This document shows, one piece after another, positions 16,716 through 24,759 of a DNA stretch of 64,000 bases. How positions within the stretch are numbered: the stretch's first letter is position 1; each line of letters starts with the position of its first letter. Source of the stretch: Phytoactinopolyspora mesophila (GTDB lineage Bacteria; Actinomycetota; Actinomycetes; Jiangellales; Jiangellaceae); the NCBI RefSeq assembly GCF_010122465.1, contig NZ_WLZY01000001.1, positions 310,001-374,000 on the forward strand, written 5' to 3'. The notes beneath the pieces were generated by a model. The model was not told the DNA's origin and searched no databases. It saw nothing but the letters and a program-made list of their open reading frames with translations. Position numbers and translations under genes: made by a program.

Positions 16716-17990
16716 ATGGCCGATACATCCACTCGTCGATTTCGACGCGCAACGTTTGCAGGATTGGTAGCACTAGGGGTTGCGAGTCTTGTCGCCGTTC
16801 CTTTGATCTTCAATGAGAGCGTCGCGAGCGCCGCTGATGCTCCGGTGGGTTTGGGCACCGCCGGCGACTTCTCGGTCCTGGCCGGTTCCACGGTCACCAA
16901 TACCGGCCCGAGTTTGTTGGAGCAGAATCTCGGAGTGCACCCGGGTAATACTGCGCCGGGCTTCCCGCCCGGAGAGGTCGAAGGGGAGACGCATCTGGCC
17001 GACGAGGTAGCGCTGCAGGCGAAGGACGATTTGACGGTCGCCTACAACAACGCGGCCGGTCGGACGCCTTTCACCAATCTGCCGTCGGAGTTGGGCGGCA
17101 CAACGCTCCTGCCCGGGGTCTACCGGATTTCGGCCGCACAGCTGACCGGGCAGTTGACTCTGGACGCTGAGGGTGACCCGGAGGCGGTGTTCATCTTCCA
17201 AGTCGACAGCACGCTGGTCACGGCATCGAACAGCAGTGTGATCCTGGTAAACGGGGCGTCGCCGTGCAACGTGTTCTGGCAGGTGGGCAGTTCGGCGACG
17301 ATCGGTACCGATACCACCTTCATCGGCACGATCATGGCTATGGCCTCGATCACTATGCAGACCGGAGCGACCTTGGAGGGTCGGGCGCTGGCTCGGACCG
17401 GTGCCGTCACCCTCGATACCAACACCATCACCGACGACGGCTGCGAGCACGGCCCGCCAGATGGTGATGAGAACGGGACCGAGGACGGGACTGAGAACGG
17501 GACCGAGGACGGAACTGAGGACGGGACCGAGGACGGGACCGAGGACGGGACCGAGGACGGGACCGAGGACGGAACCGAGGACGGAACCGAGGACGGGACC
17601 GAGGACGGGACCGAGGACGGGACCGAGGACGGAACCGAGGACGGAACCGAGGACGGGACCGAGGACGGGACCGAGGACGGAACCGAGGACGGGACCGAGG
17701 ACGGGACTGAAGACGGAACTGAAGACGGAACTGAAGACGGGACCGAGGACGGGACCGAGGACGGGACCGAGGACGGGACCGAGGACGGAACCGAGGACGG
17801 AACCGAAGACGGGACCGAGGATGGGACCGAGGACGGAACCGAGGACGGAACCGAAAACGGAACCGAGAACGGAACCGATCTGCCGGACACCGGCAGTGGT
17901 GCAATATCGGTCCTGACTGGGGTGGGCGCGCTTCTGGTCACGATGGCCGGAGGGCTACTCCTGTACCTTCAGCGGCTGAGGCGTACATGA
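16716..17990 (+). CDS. Cell-wall-anchored DUF3494 (ice-binding-like) surface protein
   Basis: A 424-residue secreted protein. The signal peptide carries RRFRR, a hydrophobic core and the cleavage-like ASAADAP. The DUF3494 beta-helix domain spans about residues 42-245 (LGTAGDFSVLAGSTVTNTGPS, LPGVYRISAAQLTGQLTLD, NVFWQVGSSATIGTDTTFIGTIMAM). A 34-unit Glu-Asp/Asn-Gly-Thr linker follows, then the sortase signal LPDTG, a membrane helix and an RLRRT tail. DUF3494 domains bind ice in some bacteria and serve as adhesins in others. The acidic repeat probably acts as a stalk through the peptidoglycan. ATG 16716 gives the best signal peptide; ATG 16683 is an alternative. Confidence 0.88.
   Translation: MADTSTRRFRRATFAGLVALGVASLVAVPLIFNESVASAADAPVGLGTAGDFSVLAGSTVTNTGPSLLEQNLGVHPGNTAPGFPPGEVEGETHLADEVALQAKDDLTVAYNNAAGRTPFTNLPSELGGTTLLPGVYRISAAQLTGQLTLDAEGDPEAVFIFQVDSTLVTASNSSVILVNGASPCNVFWQVGSSATIGTDTTFIGTIMAMASITMQTGATLEGRALARTGAVTLDTNTITDDGCEHGPPDGDENGTEDGTENGTEDGTEDGTEDGTEDGTEDGTEDGTEDGTEDGTEDGTEDGTEDGTEDGTEDGTEDGTEDGTEDGTEDGTEDGTEDGTEDGTEDGTEDGTEDGTEDGTEDGTEDGTEDGTEDGTEDGTENGTENGTDLPDTGSGAISVLTGVGALLVTMAGGLLLYLQRLRRT
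17469..17876 (+). repeat. 34 tandem copies of a 12-bp unit (Glu-Asp/Asn-Gly-Thr)
   Basis: Exactly 408 bp in phase with the reading frame, with consensus GAGGACGGGACC. Variants are mainly synonymous (GGA for GGG, ACT for ACC, GAA for GAG) plus Asp/Asn swaps at both ends. Variants cluster in blocks, which suggests growth by slipped-strand or unequal exchange. Copy number is likely to vary between strains. Confidence 0.95.
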
Positions 17991-18093
17991 AACTCCGCTG
18001 AGCCGTTGCCGAGATGGTCCGCGGCGGCACCCCGATCTGATTCGTCGATCGTTACTGAACACGTTGCGGATGGTTAGGGCGTAGTCTCGAAGA

Positions 18094-18252
18094 ATGTTGA
18101 CACTCGTGATCGTGCTGCTCGCCATCTGGCTGATCCTCTCGATCGTTGGGTTCGCGATCGAAGGCATCTTCTGGCTCGGCATCGTCGGAATAGTCCTGTT
18201 CGTGGCTACGGCGCTCATCGGATGGGTCAGGCGCAACGTCAACAAGACGTAG
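18094..18252 (+). CDS. Small two-helix hydrophobic membrane protein
   Basis: A 52-codon frame beginning MLTLVIVLLAIWLIL and ending RRNVNKT. It consists of two transmembrane helices and a short basic tail, with positive charge only at the C-terminus. Small proteins of this layout are widespread in actinobacteria and have no known role. It starts at ATG 18094 and ends at TAG just before the 40-bp hairpin repeat. Confidence 0.65.
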   Translation: MLTLVIVLLAIWLILSIVGFAIEGIFWLGIVGIVLFVATALIGWVRRNVNKT

Positions 18253-18336
18253 TTGTCGCCCGGCGATCGCCGAGCCCGAGGCCACGCGCTGGTGGTTCGG
18301 CAAGTTCCGGCCACCTGTCGGTTCTCAGCGCGAACA

Positions 18337-18376
18337 TACCGACATCGCGGGGGTTATCGCCCCCGCGATGTCGGTA
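18337..18376. repeat. 40-bp palindromic repeat, copy 1 (perfect hairpin)
   Basis: TACCGACATCGCGGGGG (18337-18353) is exactly complementary to 18360-18376 around the 6-nt loop TTATCG. It lies between two convergent genes, so it may act as a bidirectional terminator. Two further 40-bp relatives occur at 51469 and 52965. Confidence 0.85.
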
Positions 18377-18396
18377 GATCACTCGTCCGTTCGCGA

Positions 18397-20643
18397 CTAC
18401 GCCGGATCGGTCTCCCAGGGGCCCCATGGGCTCGTCCCCGGTTCCTGGTTGCGTGTCCACCAGCGAGCGGTGTACCGCACGTCGTCATGGAGGACGACGT
18501 CACCGGTGTCAAACACCCGCGAAGGTGTCCACAGCGCCGTCCCATCCGGTGCCGCGGCGACCTCCTGCCACGGCCCGTGCGGATCGCCCGGCTCCTGCCC
18601 GCGCGTCCACCACGACGCCTTGAAGTCCGCACCCTGGTGGTTGACCATGTCACCGGCCACGTATACCTGCGCCGGATCCCATGCCGGCCACTCCGGTTCC
18701 AGGTCGCCGGTCCGCTCCAGTACCACGTCGTCGAACGTGCCCCAGGCGCCGCCGGACAGCGTGAACGTGGCCGCTACCGTAGCCGTGCCGTCATCCTCGA
18801 CGACGATGTCCTCGACCGTTGTTGTCCGCCACGTCCTCCAGCCGTCCAGCAGCAGATCCGCGTCGTACGTCCCGGCGGATGTCGTCGCGGTGAGCCGCCG
18901 CTCGTCGGTCTGCGGGCTGTCCCCACCCTGGGTGGTGGCTGAGAGCCGGTATGTGCCGGCCGTCAAACCCTCGATCTGCTGACTCACGGTGAACTCGTAC
19001 GGTTCGGGCGCCCAGAACTGCACCGCGCGTGTGCCGTCAGCCGCGTCGTTCGTCGTCGTGATCGCCGCGCCCGCCCCGCTGATCGTCCACATGCTCGTGT
19101 CCGAGTCCTCGAAACTCCCGTTGACCACGTAATTGACCGGCTGGACCACAACCTCCGCGGTGACCTCGATATCGGACTCGGTCAGCCCGCGCACCTCGTA
19201 CGTTCCCGGTCCGTCGATCGCGGCGACGTCGTCGTCGTTCCATGTCACGGCGTGCTGATCCACCGAGCCGTCGTTGTAGGTCACCCGCACCGTCGATGGC
19301 AGAGCGATCTCGTCGCCGTGGACGACAACCAGCTCGGGTGACTCGACACGCACAACTTCCAGCGGCGCGACGGCCCCGGTGTACACGTACCGGAAGACCT
19401 GCAGAGACTCCAGGGGATGCCCCTCGAAGTCGAACAGCGCCTGGTTCTCCCAGGCTGAACCACCGTAGTACTCGCCCGCGTCGTCCGGGTCGTACTCGGC
19501 CGCGTAGCTGGTCGCCCAGCCGGAGCCGTACGTCTCCCAGAGCACCCAGTTCTGCTCGATCTGCTCGGGCGGCCCCACCGGCAGCCACGCTGGCTCCCAG
19601 TAGTAGACGCCGAGTCCGGCGTCTCCGAGATCGTTCACGGCGGCGATGACGTCGCGCAGCGCGTCGGCCTGGCCCTGGGGGCTCACCGAATACCGGTCAT
19701 GTCCGGGATCGGAGCCGATGATGTTCCCGGTGCCGTCACCGTCCTCGAGGGTGTAGGCCCACGAGGTCTCCGTGACGATGATCTTCTTGTCGTACGTCTC
19801 CGCGACGTGTGAGAGCACGTCGGTGAGGTTTTCCAGCGTGCCGTGCCAGAACGCGTAGTACGAGCTGGCGAAGACGTCGTAGTCGACGCCGTGCTGATCG
19901 AGTTGCGCGGCGTACTCGGCGAAGGTGCCTGCGCGCTCGGGGTTGGTGAAGTGCAGTGCGACGAGCGCGTCCGGGAACACCTCTCGCACCGCGGCGCTTC
20001 CGGCCGAGAACATCCGGGCCCGGTCCGGCCAGGCGCTCACCCCGGAGACGGCGTGGTTCGTCTCGTTGCCCACCTGGACCATGCGCACGTCCACACCGGC
20101 GTCCCGGAAGTCCTCGAGCGCATCCCGGGTGAACTCGCCCAGTGCGTCGACCTTGTCGTCAACGGTCATGCCCTCCCAGGCCTTGGGCGGGAACTGCTTG
20201 CCGGGGTCTGCCCAGAAGTCGGAGTAGTGGAAGTTGACCAGGACGCTCATACCGTGGGCGGTGGCTCGCTGCCCGATCTCGACCGCCCGGGAGACGTCGA
20301 CATTGCCACCTCCGTACCCGCGGCCCTCCGAATCCCACGGATCGTTCCACACCCGGATCCGGATGTCGGTGATTCCCGCGTCGGCGAGCACAGCGAACAG
20401 ATCCGCCTCGTTGCCGGCGGTGTCGTAAAAGGTCACCCCGCTCTCCTCGAGTGAGAGCACCATCGAGATGTCGGCGCCGTGGATGAAATCCTCGGGCAGA
20501 TCCTCCACCTTCTCGACGAAGATCCCCGCCTCGACCGGTCCGTCATCGTCTGTGGCGGCTGCCGTTGGAGTGCCGAGAAGCAGTGCTCCGACCGTGGCCA
20601 GGCCGATCAGGCCACGAGCGCCAGATCGTTGATGCGATGCCAT
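18397..20643 (-). CDS. Secreted arabinogalactan endo-beta-1,4-galactanase (GH53), multimodular
   Basis: A 748-residue secreted enzyme. After a signal peptide (cleavage near TAAAT) comes a GH53 catalytic barrel at about residues 45-390. The acid/base Glu is at 194 (QVGNETN) and the nucleophile Glu at 292 (IIVTETSWAY). Next are a bacterial Ig-like domain (SPELVVVHGDEIALP), a CBM61-like beta-sandwich starting NYVVNGSFEDSDTSMW, and two short aromatic CBM5/12-like modules (ASWWTRGQEPG, ARWWTRNQEPG). It cleaves beta-1,4-galactan side chains of pectin outside the cell. It is the last gene of the galactan operon, 78 bp after the permease gene. Confidence 0.92.
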   Translation of the reverse strand: MASHQRSGARGLIGLATVGALLLGTPTAAATDDDGPVEAGIFVEKVEDLPEDFIHGADISMVLSLEESGVTFYDTAGNEADLFAVLADAGITDIRIRVWNDPWDSEGRGYGGGNVDVSRAVEIGQRATAHGMSVLVNFHYSDFWADPGKQFPPKAWEGMTVDDKVDALGEFTRDALEDFRDAGVDVRMVQVGNETNHAVSGVSAWPDRARMFSAGSAAVREVFPDALVALHFTNPERAGTFAEYAAQLDQHGVDYDVFASSYYAFWHGTLENLTDVLSHVAETYDKKIIVTETSWAYTLEDGDGTGNIIGSDPGHDRYSVSPQGQADALRDVIAAVNDLGDAGLGVYYWEPAWLPVGPPEQIEQNWVLWETYGSGWATSYAAEYDPDDAGEYYGGSAWENQALFDFEGHPLESLQVFRYVYTGAVAPLEVVRVESPELVVVHGDEIALPSTVRVTYNDGSVDQHAVTWNDDDVAAIDGPGTYEVRGLTESDIEVTAEVVVQPVNYVVNGSFEDSDTSMWTISGAGAAITTTNDAADGTRAVQFWAPEPYEFTVSQQIEGLTAGTYRLSATTQGGDSPQTDERRLTATTSAGTYDADLLLDGWRTWRTTTVEDIVVEDDGTATVAATFTLSGGAWGTFDDVVLERTGDLEPEWPAWDPAQVYVAGDMVNHQGADFKASWWTRGQEPGDPHGPWQEVAAAPDGTALWTPSRVFDTGDVVLHDDVRYTARWWTRNQEPGTSPWGPWETDPA

Positions 20644-20721
20644 AAAAGTGCCTCATTTCCTCGTGATCGAGTTCGACTGAGACGCGATCCGGTGTTCGTC
20701 GTCCTCCTTCCCAGTCACGGG

Positions 20722-21624
20722 CTAACCCTTGACCGACCCTGCGGTCAGTCCACCGACGATGTACTTCTGCAGGAACAGGAACAGCGCGAGGATCGGCAGG
20801 CTGGCGATCACCGCGCCGGCGGCGAACAACCCCCAATTCGCATTGAGCTGGTCGGAGACCCATGCGTACATGCCGACCGCGAGAGTCCAGTTGCGTTCGG
20901 AGGTGAGGATGATGCGGGCCAGGATGAAGTCGCCGAAGGGGCCGACGAACGACAGCAGCGCGACAACGGCCAGGATGGGCGTAACGAGACGCACGATGAT
21001 CGTCCAGTAGGTCTGGGCATGGGTGGCGCCGTCGATCTTGGCCGCTTCGTCGATCTCCCGCGGGATCGTGTTGAAGAACCCGTACATGAGGAACGTGTTG
21101 GTGCCGAGCGCGCCACCGAGGTACACGCAGATCAGCGCGAGCTTCGAGTTCAGGCCGAGGACGGGCACGACGTTCCCGAGCGCCAGCAGCAGCAGGAAGA
21201 TCGAGATGAACGCCAGCATCTGCGGGAACATCTGGATGATGAGCAACGCGGTCAGTCCACCGCGGCGGCCGGTGAACCGGAACCGGGAGAACGCGTAGGC
21301 GGCGGCCGCCCCCATGAGTACCGAGCCGACCGCCGTCGACCCCGCGATGATGAGCGTGTTGGCCATCCACCTCCAGAACTGGGTTTCGCCCAGGGCGGTG
21401 ACGTTCGCCGTCGAGACCGAGCGGAACAGCTCCGTTGACCCGGTCAGCGTCCCGGACGACGCGACGGCCGCTGAGAGCACGTAGGCCAGCGGAAACGCCG
21501 CGTAGAACACGAGCAGTATCGCGACCGGGTATTTCCATGCCACGTCCACCAGCCAGCGTCGCCTCCGGCCGGGTGCGGGCCGGGCAGCAACTCGAGCGGG
21601 TGCTGCCTGTGTCGTCGTGGCCAT
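20722..21624 (-). CDS. Sugar ABC importer permease, MalG/GanQ type
   Basis: A 300-residue permease of the CUT1 family with about six helices and the EAA loop EAAKIDGATHAQTYWTIIVRL. ATG 21624 overlaps the stop of the upstream permease gene (ATGA); the open frame further upstream is an artefact of that gene. Together with the MalF-like protein it forms the channel for galacto-oligosaccharides, by context with GH53 and GH42. The CUT1 ATPase is not encoded here and is probably the shared MsiK/MalK-type protein made elsewhere. Confidence 0.88.
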   Translation of the reverse strand: MATTTQAAPARVAARPAPGRRRRWLVDVAWKYPVAILLVFYAAFPLAYVLSAAVASSGTLTGSTELFRSVSTANVTALGETQFWRWMANTLIIAGSTAVGSVLMGAAAAYAFSRFRFTGRRGGLTALLIIQMFPQMLAFISIFLLLLALGNVVPVLGLNSKLALICVYLGGALGTNTFLMYGFFNTIPREIDEAAKIDGATHAQTYWTIIVRLVTPILAVVALLSFVGPFGDFILARIILTSERNWTLAVGMYAWVSDQLNANWGLFAAGAVIASLPILALFLFLQKYIVGGLTAGSVKG

Positions 21625-23264
21625 CACAGGATCTCCTCGAGTTTGCGGGTACGCCGGAACGCGAAGGCGGAGATCACACCGACGACGAGGAACACGATGA
21701 TCGACAGCGCGCTGGCCAGACCGTAGTCGGCGCGGCCACCGGCGACGCCGGAGATCTGGTAGATCATCGTGATGAGGATGTCGGTGTGCCCGAGTACGGC
21801 GGACGTGTCGGTGAAACGGGGCCTGCCTTCGGTGAGCATGTAGATGATCGTGAAGTTGTTGAAGTTGAACGCGAACGCCGCGATGATCAGCGGCGCCGTC
21901 GAGATGAGCAGCAGCGGCGGCGTGATCGTGGTCCAGGTCCGCCATCGACTGGCGCCGTCGATTCGGGCCGCCTCGAGCACGTCATTCGGCAGTGACTGCA
22001 AAGCACCGGTACAGACAAGGAACCAATAGGGGAAACTCAGCCACAGGTTCACGAGGATGATCGCGAGCTTGGCAAGCCACGGATCGCTCAACCACTCGAT
22101 CCGCGCGCCGAAGAAGAACAGGTTATTGATGATCCCGTAGTCGGGATTGGCATTGAGCATCCCGCGCCACAACAGCGCGGACAGAAACGCGGGGAAGGCA
22201 TACGGCAGGATGAACAACATCCGCATCACCTTGCGCCCGCGGATACGGGCGTCGTTGAACACCACCGCCATCCACAGGCCCATGAGGAAACTCGTCGCGA
22301 CGGTCAGGATGGCGAACGCGAAGGTCCACGCGGTGATACGCCAGAACGGCCCGGCGTAGTTGGTGTCGGTGAACCCGCGCACGAAGTTGTCGAACCCGAC
22401 GTAGACCTGCCAGCCGACGGGAAGCGCCGATCCGTCGTCAGCGACGAACCTCCCGTCGTCGCGCGCTACGTAGACGACGCCCGTCTCGGTGTCGGTGAGC
22501 GTATCGGCCTGGGGATCCCAGTCGAGCGTGGATTGATAGACGGTGCCGCGAGTGCCTTCGCGGGTGCGGATCGAGCCGTCATCGCTGTCGTCGGACACCG
22601 GCACCCGCAGGTCGAGGACCTGTTGCTGCAGGCTTTGGTCGCCCAGCAGCGTGGCCCGGTCGACCACGTCCCAGCCTGGGACGGCGGTGACGCTGTCACC
22701 ATCGACGGTTGCCTGCGGCTCGGCGGCCAGGGCGGTCTCGGCGTCTCCGACCAGCACCTGGCCGTCGGCGAGAAGCGCGAATCCGATCTCGCCGTCGCGT
22801 TGCAGGACCGTCAGTGGATATGTCTCGGCGCCTTCGACCGCGCGTTCGTTCTGGATGAGCAGGGCGTCGACGGCCTGCTCCTGGGTGCTGTTGTGGCCCG
22901 TTCCGTAGTTCGTCATGGCCACGTTGAAGGTGTAGGCCATGGTGAACAGCTGGAAGATCAGGAGGAACGCCAGACCCGGGAAAAGGTACTTGGACGGCAG
23001 CGAACGTTTGCTGAAGTACACCCAGTTGGCTGCCACGGTGAGGGCAAGTGTGCCGGCGAGAATGCCCCACGAGCCTTCGACGTAGGCGGACCACACGATC
23101 GCCAGTCCGACCGCGTTGATGGCCGCCATGATCACGAGCTTGACGACAAACCCCCAGCCGGTGCCGTGCCAGGCACGCGCGTGTGATTCGCCGGGCCGGC
23201 GCCGCGCCGGCCCAGGCGTGCCGGCACTGGACGGCGAGGACGCGAGGGGCTCGTCGGTGGGCAT
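21624..23264 (-). CDS. Sugar ABC importer permease, MalF/GanP type
   Basis: A 546-residue permease, longer than typical CUT1 permeases. The extra length is N-terminal helices plus an extracytoplasmic insert of about 180 residues, as in MalF (NYGTGHNSTQEQAVDALLI to VGWQVYVGFDNFVRGF). The EAA loop is LEAARIDGASRWRTWTTITPPLL. ATG 23264 follows AGGAGG closely; the open frame upstream of it runs through the spacer and is rejected. It pairs with the MalG-like permease. Confidence 0.88.
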   Translation of the reverse strand: MPTDEPLASSPSSAGTPGPARRRPGESHARAWHGTGWGFVVKLVIMAAINAVGLAIVWSAYVEGSWGILAGTLALTVAANWVYFSKRSLPSKYLFPGLAFLLIFQLFTMAYTFNVAMTNYGTGHNSTQEQAVDALLIQNERAVEGAETYPLTVLQRDGEIGFALLADGQVLVGDAETALAAEPQATVDGDSVTAVPGWDVVDRATLLGDQSLQQQVLDLRVPVSDDSDDGSIRTREGTRGTVYQSTLDWDPQADTLTDTETGVVYVARDDGRFVADDGSALPVGWQVYVGFDNFVRGFTDTNYAGPFWRITAWTFAFAILTVATSFLMGLWMAVVFNDARIRGRKVMRMLFILPYAFPAFLSALLWRGMLNANPDYGIINNLFFFGARIEWLSDPWLAKLAIILVNLWLSFPYWFLVCTGALQSLPNDVLEAARIDGASRWRTWTTITPPLLLISTAPLIIAAFAFNFNNFTIIYMLTEGRPRFTDTSAVLGHTDILITMIYQISGVAGGRADYGLASALSIIVFLVVGVISAFAFRRTRKLEEIL

Positions 23265-23347
23265 CGTTGCCTCCTGTCGCGGGTTGACACGGGTGGAACG
23301 GCGGGGGAGCCAGCGGGGCAGCAGCCGGCGCCCCCACCTGAAAAGGG

Positions 23348-24643
23348 TCAGCCGCCGAGGGTGGCCTCGATATCGGCCAGCATCTTCTCCCAGGCCGCCT
23401 CCGGCTCGGCCGAACCGGAGATGATCGCCGACTGCGCGGCGTTCCAGTGCTCCCAGACGTCGGCCATCTCTGGGATGGACGGCATCGGGGCGCCGTTCTG
23501 GGCCGCCGCGAGGAAACCGGCGACGACTGGGTCGTCGGCCACGTCCTGGGCCACGGCGCTCATCGCCGGGATGCGGGGGTCGGCGTCGTGCAGCGCACGC
23601 ATGGCCTCCGGCGTCGCGACGTAGTTGGTGAGGAAGTCGGCCGCCAATAGCGCGTTGTCGCTCTGCGCCGACACGAAGAAGCCCTGCACACCCACAAACG
23701 GGGCTGCGGTCTCTCCGCCAGCGGATGGAATCGGGTCGACCGTCACCTCGATGCCCGCGTCCACAAACGTTGCGATCGCCCACGGGCCTGCCACGGTGTA
23801 CGGCGCGTTGCCGTCGGCGAACTCCTGGTCCGCGATGTCGATCGTCCAGTCGGTGCTGAACAGCCCGGTCCCGCTCATGCCGTTCTCGCCGAGCCACTCG
23901 GCGAACTCGAAACCGGCGTCCCCGCCCATGCCGATGTCGTTCGTGTAGGACCCGTCCGGGTTCTGGACGAAGACCGGAGCGCCGAAGGACGTCTGGAAGG
24001 CGTAGTAGGTGTAGGCGTCCCCGGTGGTGCCGTTCGTGTTGATCACGAACGGCAGGGAGGTCCCGATCGCCTGTCCCTCGTCGATCATCTCGTCGAACGT
24101 CTCGGGGGTCGGGTCCGGCGCCAGCTCGACGTTGCGTACCAACCCGACGCTCTCGAGGGCGTACGGCAGGCCGTACAACTGACCGTCGTAGGTGAGCGCC
24201 TCAATCGCGACGTCTTCGAACTCATCGGCCGTGGCACCGAGATCGACGGAGTCCACGACGCCGTTGATGATCAGCGAGCCGAGCCAGTCGTGCGCGCCGA
24301 CCGTGATGTCCGGGCCCTCACCTGTCGGCACTTGTGCGAGGAAGTCCGCCCGGATGTCCTCGAAGTTCTTCTGGACGAGCTCGACGGTCACGCCGGTCTC
24401 GTCGGTGAACGCCTCGGCTGCCGTGGCGACCGCGGGCTCGCGGTTCTCGTCGACCCAGATGGTCAGTGAACCGGATGCAGCCGGAGCGTTGTCGGTCTCG
24501 TCGTCCGGCTCGTCATCGCCGGATTCCGCGGCGGCATCCTCGGTGGGTGCGGCCGCGGCGCCGTCCGCATCGTCTCCACCGCCGCACGCGGCCAAGAGGA
24601 CAACGGCCGCGACGGGCGCGAGCCACATCGTTGTGTTCCGCAT
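23348..24643 (-). CDS. Sugar ABC importer binding lipoprotein (MalE/GanS type)
   Basis: A 431-residue lipoprotein with signal peptide and lipobox LLAACGGG. An acidic linker follows and then the SBP_bac_1 fold (LTIWVDENREPAVATAAEAF, GPDITVGAHDWLGSLI, YTVAGPWAIATFVDAG). It captures oligosaccharide outside the membrane. By position between GH42 and permease genes its ligand should be galactan-derived oligomers. Confidence 0.9.
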   Translation of the reverse strand: MRNTTMWLAPVAAVVLLAACGGGDDADGAAAAPTEDAAAESGDDEPDDETDNAPAASGSLTIWVDENREPAVATAAEAFTDETGVTVELVQKNFEDIRADFLAQVPTGEGPDITVGAHDWLGSLIINGVVDSVDLGATADEFEDVAIEALTYDGQLYGLPYALESVGLVRNVELAPDPTPETFDEMIDEGQAIGTSLPFVINTNGTTGDAYTYYAFQTSFGAPVFVQNPDGSYTNDIGMGGDAGFEFAEWLGENGMSGTGLFSTDWTIDIADQEFADGNAPYTVAGPWAIATFVDAGIEVTVDPIPSAGGETAAPFVGVQGFFVSAQSDNALLAADFLTNYVATPEAMRALHDADPRIPAMSAVAQDVADDPVVAGFLAAAQNGAPMPSIPEMADVWEHWNAAQSAIISGSAEPEAAWEKMLADIEATLGG

Positions 24644-24759
24644 GGCATTACCTTTCTGATCGTGTGCCGCGGCGCGCGCGTCTGGAATTGCGGTGCTGCG
24701 ACCCGGTGGGTGCTGATGAACGTGAGGTGATGGACGGTTGGTGGGGTTACTCGGCGTGC

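Noticed and set aside
16366-16773. Minus-strand frame ending at the methyltransferase start
   Set aside because: No family recognised; it overlaps the DUF3494 start region and has no ribosome site. A small real peptide at its end cannot be fully excluded.
17469-17876. Possible CRISPR-like array
   Set aside because: Units are 12 bp, contiguous without spacers and in coding phase; it is a protein repeat.
17120-17941. Long minus-strand frame encoding repeated SVPS residues
   Set aside because: It is the mirror of the 12-bp repeat in the DUF3494 gene; the plus strand has signal peptide, domain and LPDTG anchor.
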